Source: Campylobacter pinnipediorum subsp. caledonicus (GTDB taxonomy: Bacteria > Campylobacterota > Campylobacteria > Campylobacterales > Campylobacteraceae). From it: a DNA stretch of 64,000 bases. The translations under genes and the position numbers were made by a program. The stretch spans positions 62,001 through 126,000 of the forward strand of contig NZ_CP017258.1 of assembly GCF_002022005.1 (NCBI RefSeq), written 5' to 3'. The notes under the pieces were generated by a model. It was not told the DNA's origin. It did not search any database and saw only the letters and a list, made by a program, of their open reading frames with translations. The first letter of the stretch is position 1. Every line of letters begins with the position of its first letter. This document shows positions 56,386-64,000 of this stretch, in pieces.

Positions 56386-57647
56386 TGAATAAAGCATTGA
56401 CCAACAAGATATTAATCACGTTGGCATTTTTATTCGCATATAGGATACTGGCTTATGTGCCAGTTCCTGGCGTTAATGTAGATGTGATTAAAGATTTTTT
56501 TGATTCAAACAGCAATAACGCACTAGGTTTATTTAATATGTTTAGCGGTAAGGCCGCTCAGCGTCTTAGTATTATATCTCTTGGAATTATGCCATACATT
56601 ACAGCTTCTATTATTATGGAGTTGCTAGCAGCTACTTTCCCAAATTTGGCTAAGTTAAAAAAAGAGCGCGATGGTATGCAAAAATACATGCAAATAATCA
56701 GATACGCAACTATAGTTATAACAATCGTTCAAGCTATTGGTGTTAGTGTGGGACTGCAAAGTCTTAACGGACAAAATGGCGAACAAGCTATTATGATAGA
56801 TATGAACTTATTTATAGCAATAGCGGCTGCTTCTATGCTTACTGGAACAATGCTTCTTATGTGGATAGGTGAGCAAATAACTCAAAGAGGTATAGGAAAC
56901 GGTATAAGCTTGATAATTTTTGCTGGTATAGTTTCTGGAATTCCAAGCGCGATAAGCGGAACTATAAACTTAGTAAATACTGGTGAGATGAATTTCTTAG
57001 CTGTTATAGGTATTTTTCTGATTGTTTTATTAACTATAGGTATTATTATTTTTGTTGAAATGGGAGAGAGACGTATCCCTATCTCATATTCACGCAAAGT
57101 AGTAATGCAAAATCAAAACAAGAGAATAATGAATTATATACCTATAAAAGTAAATTTAAGTGGTGTTATTCCACCTATTTTTGCTAGTGCGATTTTGATG
57201 TTTCCAAGCACGATAATGCAGGCAAGTACAAATTCATACGTTCAAGCGGTTTATGACTTTTTAAACCCAAATAGCTATGTATTTAACTTTTTAACATTTT
57301 TATTTATACTATTTTTTGCATATTTTTATGCTTCTATAACTTTTAATACAAAAGATATAAGTGAAAATTTAAAAAGACAAGGTGGTTTTATACCTGGTGT
57401 TAGACCCGGAGAAAATACAGCACATTATCTAAATGAAGTTGCCAGTAGGCTTACTTTTAGCGGTGCCATTTATTTAGGTTTGATATCTACATTACCTTGG
57501 GTATTGGTTAAATTTATGGGTGTTCCATTTTATTTTGGAGGCACTTCTGTGCTAATTGTTGTTTCCGTTGCACTTGATACAATGAGACGTATAGAGGCTC
57601 AAATTTATATGAATAAATATCAAACTTTAAGTGCGGTAGGCTTGTAA
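56385..57647 (+). CDS. secY: preprotein translocase channel subunit SecY
   Basis: A 420-residue protein with ten membrane segments and family landmarks: YVPVPGVNVDV after segment 1 (plug region), GIMPYITASIIMELLAA, GIGNGISLIIFAGI and the cytoplasmic loop KRQGGFIPGVRPGENT. It forms the SecYEG pore. Located at the end of the spc cluster as usual. The stop overlaps map by one base. Confidence 0.98.
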   Translation: MNKALTNKILITLAFLFAYRILAYVPVPGVNVDVIKDFFDSNSNNALGLFNMFSGKAAQRLSIISLGIMPYITASIIMELLAATFPNLAKLKKERDGMQKYMQIIRYATIVITIVQAIGVSVGLQSLNGQNGEQAIMIDMNLFIAIAAASMLTGTMLLMWIGEQITQRGIGNGISLIIFAGIVSGIPSAISGTINLVNTGEMNFLAVIGIFLIVLLTIGIIIFVEMGERRIPISYSRKVVMQNQNKRIMNYIPIKVNLSGVIPPIFASAILMFPSTIMQASTNSYVQAVYDFLNPNSYVFNFLTFLFILFFAYFYASITFNTKDISENLKRQGGFIPGVRPGENTAHYLNEVASRLTFSGAIYLGLISTLPWVLVKFMGVPFYFGGTSVLIVVSVALDTMRRIEAQIYMNKYQTLSAVGL

Positions 57648-58405
57648 TGGCAATCGGTTTAAAAAGACCTAATGAGATTGAAAAGCTTAGAGCGGCAAAT
57701 GAAATTGTCGCTCGAACTTTAGACTATATAGCAGAGTTTATCAAGCCAGGTATATCACTTCTTGAAATAGACAAGGTGTGCGAAGACATGATAAGATCAT
57801 CTGGAGCAAAACCAGCTTTTAAGGGTCTTTATGGTTTTCCAAATACAGCTTGTGTAAGCTTAAACGAAGTAGTAATACATGGCATACCGGATAACACAAT
57901 ACTAAAAGAGGGCGATATAGTAGGTGTTGATCTTGGCTCAAATTTAGATGGCTATTTTGGAGATAGCGCTAGGACTTTTCCTGTTGGAACTATATCTAAA
58001 AAAGATGAAGAGCTTATAGCATGCAGTAAAGATGCACTTTATTTTGCTATTGATTATATAAGAGCTGGAATGCACTTTAAAGAGCTATCTTATGAGCTAG
58101 AAAAATTCATACTCGGTCGTGGATTTGTTCCATTACGTGGTTTTTGTGGACATGGTATAGGAAAACGCCCACACGAAGAGCCAGAGATACCAAACTATCT
58201 TGAAGGAAACAATCCAAAAGCCGGACCAAAGATAAAAAACGGTATGGTGTTTTGTTTAGAGCCTATGATATGTCAGTTAGATGGCACTCCGGTTATAGGT
58301 AAAGACAAGTGGAAAGTAACATCAAAAGATGGTCTAAATACTAGCCATTATGAACACTGTGTAGCTGTTATAAATGGCAAAGCAGAAATTTTAAGTCAAG
58401 TGTAG
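57647..58405 (+). CDS. map: methionine aminopeptidase type I
   Basis: A 252-residue metallopeptidase. All five metal ligands are visible: the aspartates in GVDLGS and FGDSART, the histidine in GHGIGKRPHEEPEIPNY, and glutamates in CLEPM and HYEHC. It removes initiator methionine after peptide deformylase acts. It ends the ribosomal cluster; infA and rpmJ, often next, are not here. The start overlaps the secY stop. Confidence 0.97.
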   Translation: MAIGLKRPNEIEKLRAANEIVARTLDYIAEFIKPGISLLEIDKVCEDMIRSSGAKPAFKGLYGFPNTACVSLNEVVIHGIPDNTILKEGDIVGVDLGSNLDGYFGDSARTFPVGTISKKDEELIACSKDALYFAIDYIRAGMHFKELSYELEKFILGRGFVPLRGFCGHGIGKRPHEEPEIPNYLEGNNPKAGPKIKNGMVFCLEPMICQLDGTPVIGKDKWKVTSKDGLNTSHYEHCVAVINGKAEILSQV

Positions 58406-58880
58406 TTTTTATATTATAATCTATAATTGGCTTAATTATTTTTTGCTATTCTTAACTACTAAAGTTTAAATATAAAAATATCACAATAATAATCCATTAA
58501 ATTACATTTTTAATAACACAAGTTTTTTTAGCTATGTTAATATTTTTCCCTATTTATTTCTTTTATAAAATTTTATTATGAAAATGATCTTATAGTATAC
58601 AATTATAATATTTGCAATATACAAAAAACTAAGAACTCGTATGATATAAAATATTTGATTTATAACATATTGAAACAATTTTATTATTAATGCATAAACA
58701 CATAAAAATTATTATTTTTTATGGTTTATAGTTTCTTATAACTATTGTTTTGTTTTATTATACTTAAGCAAATGGTTTAATATATAAATGGGGTAGTGGT
58801 CGGTATACGTTAGCATAATATAAAATTTAGCAATAATAAATAAAATGATATCTTGGTTGTGGAATAAGGTGTATATAGGT
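58406..58880. other. 475-bp A/T-rich gap without a recognisable gene
   Basis: The region between map and the chemoreceptor hairpin has stops in all frames, no tRNA-like fold and no repeat that I can see. It is convergent space (map plus, chemoreceptor minus). Confidence 0.5.
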
Positions 58881-58907
58881 AAATACTCCCATTTATAGGG
58901 AGTATTT
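58881..58907 (-). terminator. terminator of the first chemoreceptor gene
   Basis: AAATACTCCC (58881-58890) pairs perfectly with GGGAGTATTT (58898-58907), a 10-bp stem with a 7-nt loop, 15 nt past the chemoreceptor stop on the minus strand. It can also stop transcripts from the map side. Confidence 0.75.
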
Positions 58908-58922
58908 ATATTTAGTTAGTTG

Positions 58923-60908
58923 TTAAAACTTCTTCTTCCTTACATCTTCAACTATAGTCTTAGCCATATCATCTACTTCTAATGTAATTTGATTTGTGTT
59001 GTTTGCTATTTTAACATTTTGTTGAGTTAGCATATCTACTTCTGAAACAGATTTATTAATCATATTAATACCTTCTGCTTGTTCTTTTATAGACTCACTC
59101 ATTTCATTTATTGATTGAGCTAATACATTTGTATTTGCTTCTATCTCTCCTAATGATTTTTGAGTTCTTTCTGCTAGTTTTCTTACTTCATCAGCAACAA
59201 CTGCAAAGCCTCTACCATGTTCTCCTGCTCTTGCTGCTTCTATAGCTGCATTAAGTGCTAGTAGGTTTGTTTGATCTGCTATATCTCTTATTATTGTTAT
59301 TATGTTTTTAATCTCTTCTGATTGTCTTATAACATCTTGTGTCTTTTGAGATATTGCATTCATTGAACTGCTCATTTGCTCTACTGCTGCTGCACTCTCT
59401 TGTAAAGAACTTGCTTGTGAGTTTGCTCCATTTGTTAATTCATCCATAGAGCTTGATAGTATTTGAGCTTTTTGTTGTAGTGTTTCTGCTTGTTTTAGAT
59501 TGTTTTTAAGCATATTTGTTATTTCTTCACCAAGTAAATTTACACCACTAGCCATTCTACCTTCATCATCAAGTCTTGATGTAAAGTCTTGTCTTTTATA
59601 TGAATCAAGTAATCTTAATACATCTTGACCATCTTTTGCTATTGCTTCTTGTAATGCTTCTTGAAGCTCTTTAAATGTTTGTTTTAATTGATTAAGTGCT
59701 GGGTTATTTGTATTAGCATCTAATGTAGCTGTAAAATCAGCATCTTTTATCTTATCAACAAAGTGATTTGCTTGTTGGATGAAGTTGTTTTCTTGTGTTT
59801 TGCTATCTTGGATTTTAGCTATGTTTTCGTTTATCATTGTTGCCATTTGACCAAATTCATCTTGTGAAGAAACATTTGTTCTTATAGGCTCTTTTATTTC
59901 ATAATTTAGAAATTTAAAAAATGAAGCTAAACCAGCACTTATAGAAGATATAGGCTTTAAAAAGTAATTTACTGTATAAAGCAATATAGTAACTATAACT
60001 ATTATGAAAATAATAGAAAATATAGCTTGATGAGTAATCACTCCATTTAGCTCTGTATCATAATCAGACAATGCATTACCAGAACAAACCAGCCAATTAG
60101 CCTGTTTATATGCTTGACATGCACCTATTTTATCTACTCCTTTGAAGGTATAGTTAAATGCCTCATCTTTATTTTTTTGATATTCATCTATAAAATGTTT
60201 TGTCAAATTTGAAAGAGTAGGATCATTAGACATTATATAGCTAGGATTTGGGTGATAAACCATTTTTAAAGTATCCATGTCAATAACATTTATAACACTT
60301 GTTTCACTATCCTTAACATCAGATAATACTTTTAATTTTTCTATAAATACATCTGTGCGTATAACTCCTAAAAGTTTTCCATTAGAATAAAAAGGAGCAG
60401 ATACAGTTATAGCATTTTTACCAGTGAGTTCATCAACATGTGGATTAGTGAAATAAATATCTCTTTTTTCCACCGCTTTTTTATAATATTCTTTTGATTT
60501 AGGATCATAACTATCTTTTTCTTTTGTATATACATTAAATAGTATATTTCCATTATGTCTATTTTCTGCAGCAATCAAATCGCCTTGTTTTTCTCTTATT
60601 ATATATACACCATTAGAAGCTGGAGATGTTGCATATTTTATCAAATCCTCTTTTAGGATTTCTTCATTGTCTAGCAAATAAGGATTTTCTTCCAGATGTC
60701 TTTTTACATCTTTTATAAGACCTATGTTGTCAACAAAGTAGCTTTCTATGAATATCCTCATTGATAAAGAAGCGACTTTTTTTGCCTCTTTTGATAGAGC
60801 TGTTATTACTGATGATGTTTCTTTGTAGCTCTGAAATGCAAATATTGAAAAAGAAGCTACAAGTAAACATAATATAACAACGCCTAGTTTGTTAGAAACT
60901 TTTTTCAT
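58923..60908 (-). CDS. methyl-accepting chemotaxis protein with dCache sensor
   Basis: A 661-residue transmembrane receptor. Segment 1 is at 7-26, a periplasmic double-Cache domain at about 30-290 ([20 protein letters not shown] and [20 protein letters not shown] are typical), segment 2 at about 294-314, then a HAMP-like/linker region and the signalling coiled coil with the conserved tip [20 protein letters not shown]. It ends VRKKKF without a CheR/CheB-docking pentapeptide. The ligand is unknown, but dCache receptors often bind amino or organic acids. Residues 350-661 are almost identical to those of the neighbouring receptor. Confidence 0.92.
   Translation of the reverse strand: MKKVSNKLGVVILCLLVASFSIFAFQSYKETSSVITALSKEAKKVASLSMRIFIESYFVDNIGLIKDVKRHLEENPYLLDNEEILKEDLIKYATSPASNGVYIIREKQGDLIAAENRHNGNILFNVYTKEKDSYDPKSKEYYKKAVEKRDIYFTNPHVDELTGKNAITVSAPFYSNGKLLGVIRTDVFIEKLKVLSDVKDSETSVINVIDMDTLKMVYHPNPSYIMSNDPTLSNLTKHFIDEYQKNKDEAFNYTFKGVDKIGACQAYKQANWLVCSGNALSDYDTELNGVITHQAIFSIIFIIVIVTILLYTVNYFLKPISSISAGLASFFKFLNYEIKEPIRTNVSSQDEFGQMATMINENIAKIQDSKTQENNFIQQANHFVDKIKDADFTATLDANTNNPALNQLKQTFKELQEALQEAIAKDGQDVLRLLDSYKRQDFTSRLDDEGRMASGVNLLGEEITNMLKNNLKQAETLQQKAQILSSSMDELTNGANSQASSLQESAAAVEQMSSSMNAISQKTQDVIRQSEEIKNIITIIRDIADQTNLLALNAAIEAARAGEHGRGFAVVADEVRKLAERTQKSLGEIEANTNVLAQSINEMSESIKEQAEGINMINKSVSEVDMLTQQNVKIANNTNQITLEVDDMAKTIVEDVRKKKF
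58924..59861. repeat. 938-bp direct repeat, copy 1 (chemoreceptor signalling half)
   Basis: This stretch and 61055-61992 run in register at an offset of 2131 bp with no indel and only scattered substitutions that I could see (for example around 59260 and 59374). It encodes the C-terminal 312 residues of both receptors, with one amino-acid difference (Gln versus Glu in AAVEQMSSS). Sequence similarity ends abruptly at ACCAAATTCATC. Confidence 0.9.
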
Positions 60909-61054
60909 GTTAAACCTTTTATATTTAATTTTCGTGTTAATTTTACATTTTAATAGTTTAAAATAACATTTAATATTTTAATTTATTGGATAAAAATCAT
61001 ATTTATTAATAAAATTTGACACTATGTTGAACCAAAAAATAAAACTTATCTACC

Positions 61055-61992
61055 TAAAACTTCTTCTTCCTTACATCTTCAACTATAGTCTTAGCCATAT
61101 CATCTACTTCTAATGTAATTTGATTTGTGTTGTTTGCTATTTTAACATTTTGTTGAGTTAGCATATCTACTTCTGAAACAGATTTATTAATCATATTAAT
61201 ACCTTCTGCTTGTTCTTTTATAGACTCACTCATTTCATTTATTGATTGAGCTAATACATTTGTATTTGCTTCTATCTCTCCTAATGATTTTTGAGTTCTT
61301 TCTGCTAGTTTTCTTACTTCATCAGCAACAACTGCAAAGCCTCTACCATGTTCTCCTGCTCTTGCTGCTTCTATAGCTGCATTAAGTGCTAATAGATTTG
61401 TTTGATCTGCTATATCTCTTATTATTGTTATTATGTTTTTAATCTCTTCTGATTGTCTTATAACATCTTGTGTCTTTTGAGATATTGCATTCATTGAACT
61501 GCTCATTTCTTCTACTGCTGCTGCACTCTCTTGTAAAGAACTTGCTTGTGAGTTTGCTCCATTTGTTAATTCATCCATAGAGCTTGATAGTATTTGAGCT
61601 TTTTGTTGTAGTGTTTCTGCTTGTTTTAGATTGTTTTTAAGCATATTTGTTATTTCTTCACCAAGTAAATTTACACCACTAGCCATTCTACCTTCATCAT
61701 CAAGTCTTGATGTAAAGTCTTGTCTCTTATATGAATCAAGTAATCTTAATACATCTTGACCATCTTTTGCTATTGCTTCTTGTAATGCTTCTTGAAGCTC
61801 TTTAAATGTTTGTTTTAATTGATTAAGTGCTGGGTTATTTGTATTAGCATCTAATGTAGCTGTAAAATCAGCATCTTTTATCTTATCAACAAAGTGATTT
61901 GCTTGTTGGATGAAGTTGTTTTCTTGTGTTTTGCTATCTTGGATTTTAGCTATGTTTTCGTTTATCATTGTTGCCATTTGACCAAATTCATC
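61055..61992. repeat. 938-bp direct repeat, copy 2 (chemoreceptor signalling half)
   Basis: Partner of the copy at 58924-59861. The flanking receptor-specific parts (sensor halves) are unrelated at DNA level, so the near identity is best explained by recent duplication or gene conversion. Recombination between copies would delete one sensor half and make a hybrid receptor. Confidence 0.9.
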
Positions 61993-62613
61993 ATTTGATG
62001 AAACGGTAACAAAACTAGGTTTAGCTATTTTATAATTTAAATAATCAAAAAAGCCTTTTAAATCCTCGCCTATATCAAACATTCTTTTACCTAATGTTTT
62101 TGAGTATGTCCACATAATAATCATTAAAATTATTATAGATATAGCGGATATTATTATCATAAAATTTCTTAAAGATCTTGCTTCTTGTGTTATTTCATCA
62201 GGATCAGCAGTCAAAACAATACCCCAGTTCTTATCAAAATTGTCTATCTCAACAGCTGAGTATATAACTTTAGACTTTTTATTGGTAATAGTAGAAACAA
62301 TTTCAATCTCTAAAGGTTTTGTGTCAAATAGCGCATCTACAATAGGTTTTGCGTTTGGGTTGATTTCAAGTAGATTTTTTCCTATTAAATTTTTATCTTT
62401 ATAGGTTATAAGATTTTCTTTATGCGACATAAGTAGTGCATAGTCTGTTTTGTATAGTTTGATAGAATCTACTATTTCTTGTATCTTTTCTATATTCATA
62501 GCTATACCCATAGTTCCTACAAATTTATCTTTAGCGTAAACTGGCACAGTAAAAGATGTTATTAAAACATCGGCTCCATTGAAATTGTAAAAATAAGGGT
62601 CTAATATAGCTGG

Positions 62614-62620
62614 TTTTTTT
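62614..62620 (-). other. A7 homopolymer at the chemoreceptor frameshift
   Basis: Minus strand reads ACT-AAA-AAA-ACC. Removing one A joins the two frames (RDTKK then PAILDP), so length of this run decides whether a full receptor is made. Confidence 0.8.
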
Positions 62621-63171
62621 AGTGTCCCTAGCAACAGTAAAACAAAAGGCATCTCTATACTCTTTTGTTCTTTTGGTTAGTTTCGGAGTTCCACTGCTAT
62701 TTACACTCCAAGGCGCAAAAAGTCCGTTTTCGGCATATAGTAATTCATCTCCGCCATCTTGGTATTTGTTGTAAAATTCTTCATTTGCACTCATAAACCA
62801 AATACTCATAAACTCAGGATTACTTTCTTGTATCCTCAGAAACATATCGCCTATAGAATCGGGTGATAATTTACTATCTTGCTCTATAGCTCCTGATATA
62901 GAATCCGCAATAATACGAGAACTTTGCAAGGCTCTTGTTAGAAATATAGAAATGTCATTCGCATCTTTTTTTAATTCGCTAGTCATATATTTTATGCTAT
63001 TTTCATCTTTGATGGCTAATGTCTTAAATGTAACAATAAGAGAAATAAGTGACATTGTACAACTTATAATGGTTATTTTCGTGGAGAGTTTTAGGTTTTT
63101 AAACATAGTATTTATTTTGTAAAAAAATTCATATTACAATAAATTTCTTAATATAAGGTTAAGGTCAAAAA

Positions 63172-63188
63172 TGGAACAAATCTTGCTT
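63172..63188 (+). promoter_or_regulatory. sigma-54 promoter of flgE
   Basis: TGGAACAAATCTTGCTT has GG at 63173-63174 and GC at 63185-63186, separated by exactly 10 nt, the -24/-12 arrangement read by RpoN. Campylobacter hook and basal body genes are controlled by RpoN with FlgSR, so this fits flgE. An AAGGA ribosome binding site follows before the ATG at 63229. Confidence 0.85.
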
Positions 63189-63228
63189 GTATAATTTTGA
63201 AATAAATTTATATCTAAGGATAAAACTA

Positions 63229-64000
63229 TGTTAAGATCACTTTGGTCTGGTGTAACCGGTCTTCAAGCACACCAGATAGCAATGGATGTAGAAAGTAACA
63301 ATATAGCAAATGTTAATACTGTTGGACACAAATATTCTCGTGCAAATTTTTCGGATATGTTGAGTCAAACACCAAGGATAGCAACAGCCCCACAAGGTGA
63401 GCTAGGTGGTCAAAATCCTATGCAAATAGGTCTTGGAACATCTGTTCATTCAACTACAAGAATTTTTTCTCAAGGAACTTTGCAATCAACTGATAAAAAT
63501 ACAGACTTAGCGCTTCAAGGAGATGGATTTTTTATAGTATCGCCCGATGGAGGTAAGACAAATTTATATACTAGAAATGGTGATTTTATAAGAGATAGAG
63601 CTGGAAATTTTGTAAACAATAGTGGCTATATAGCACAAGGATGGATTAGAGATGATGAAACCGGAACGATAGATTCAACAGGGCCTATAAGAAATATAGT
63701 AATACGAGAAGGACTTACAACCCCAGCTCGTGCTACGACATATATAAATGTAAAGGGAAATCTTGACTCAGGTAACTCAATAGGTCCAAGAAGTATCCCT
63801 ATATATACTCTTGATTCTGTTGGAAATGGACGTGATTATAACAACGATGGTGTTTTGGATCCTATAGAAATTCATAATGAAAATGATGTAACCAATGATA
63901 ATTTTTACACAAATAAAAGAAATGAGCAGGTGCTAACAGAAAGAGGTGTTGACCTTGGTGTTATGTTTGATGATAGAGGAAATGGTGTCGCACTAAGACA
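63229..64000 (+). CDS. flgE: flagellar hook protein FlgE (3' end beyond the window)
   Basis: The frame from ATG 63229 is open to the last base (257 codons seen). It begins MLRSLWSGVTGLQAHQIAMD with the flagellar rod/hook motif NNIANVNTVG, followed by DLALQGDGFFIVSPDGG, typical of hook proteins. Campylobacter FlgE is long (about 830-870 residues), so roughly 70 percent is missing. Positions such as GVDLGVMFD match the D-domain core of the second hook paralogue (C. jejuni Cj1729c type), though FlgG-like proteins were considered. It lies behind a sigma-54 promoter. Confidence 0.9.

Larger units (their letters stand above)
61054..63106 (-). pseudogene. second dCache chemoreceptor gene, split by a frameshift in an A7 tract
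   Basis: The N-terminal frame (from ATG 63106) encodes segment 1 and a Cache domain up to [12 protein letters not shown]; after seven A's (minus strand, 62614-62620) it runs into a different frame and stops at 62531. The other frame continues [20 protein letters not shown] through segment 2 and the signalling half to the stop at 61054. With six A's the gene would be one intact receptor of about 683 codons. It may be a true mutation, a phase-variable switch, a slippage site or a sequencing error. The C-terminal 312 residues copy the neighbour. Confidence 0.85.

Overview
The window is a low-GC, gene-dense piece of an epsilonproteobacterial (Campylobacterota) chromosome, almost certainly a Campylobacter. 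The order fliI-folE-tig-clpP-def, the order der-aroK-trpS-serS-pflB beside EamA-kdsA-ribH-nusB-pyrF, and the order accC-accB/dcd-pseB-pseC all follow the layout I know from Campylobacter jejuni. Extra modules (an fcc-type periplasmic reductase, a NikKLMQO nickel transporter, a two-subunit class I fumarase, thiM) and decayed leuC and efflux genes point to a species outside jejuni/coli, perhaps the fetus/hyointestinalis/lanienae group. The species guess is inference. The GC skew, origin and plasmid status cannot be judged from this window.

Layout. 1-3339: the 3' half of a P19-type iron uptake operon (two FtsX-like permeases, an ATPase, a thioredoxin lipoprotein). 3472-7735: a TorD-family chaperone, queH, a UbiD-family decarboxylase and nicotinamidase. 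7934-10558: a Tat-exported flavoprotein with two tetraheme cytochromes c, an anaerobic periplasmic reductase like Wolinella FccABC. 10965-11534: YceI. 11652-13531 (minus): fliI, folE. 13666-20613: tig, clpP, a degenerate GGDEF protein, def, comM, nnr, purN, then tRNA-Val. 21025-21306: a leuC relic. 21309-28529 (minus): terC, pflB, serS, trpS, aroK, der. 28599-31855: an EamA transporter, kdsA, ribH, nusB, pyrF. 32044-32848: an MFS relic. 32849-35826 (minus): nikO-Q-M-L-K. 36084-37501: class I fumarase alpha and beta. 37548-39934 (minus): a second YceI, an orphan P-loop ATPase, a small membrane protein. 39985-41756 (minus): accC, accB. 41973-46207: dcd, pseB, pseC, pseF, pseG. 46281: thiM. 47933-58405: the S10-spc ribosomal protein cluster with secY and map. 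58923-63106 (minus): two chemoreceptor genes sharing a near-identical 938-bp signalling half, the second carrying a frameshift. 63229-end: flgE, cut by the window edge, behind a sigma-54 promoter.

How it fits together: the gene set suits a motile, microaerophilic to anaerobic host-associated bacterium. FliI, PflB, FlgE, the pseudaminic acid enzymes (flagellin glycosylation) and the chemoreceptors serve motility. The fcc reductase, fumarase, the UbiD-type menaquinone decarboxylase and TorD serve anaerobic respiration. The P19 and Nik systems bring in iron and nickel. Relics of leuC and an efflux pump, and a third unidentified relic before the ribosomal cluster, show continuing gene loss, mostly through indels in A/T runs.

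The most notable points are the altered substrate site of the Fcc flavoprotein, the A7-tract frameshift in a chemoreceptor whose C-terminal half has been homogenised with its neighbour, a degenerate GGDEF protein between clpP and def, and structured RNA upstream of rpsJ and between rpsH and rplF. I did not find a clearly new multi-gene system, a CRISPR array, an IS element or a prophage.
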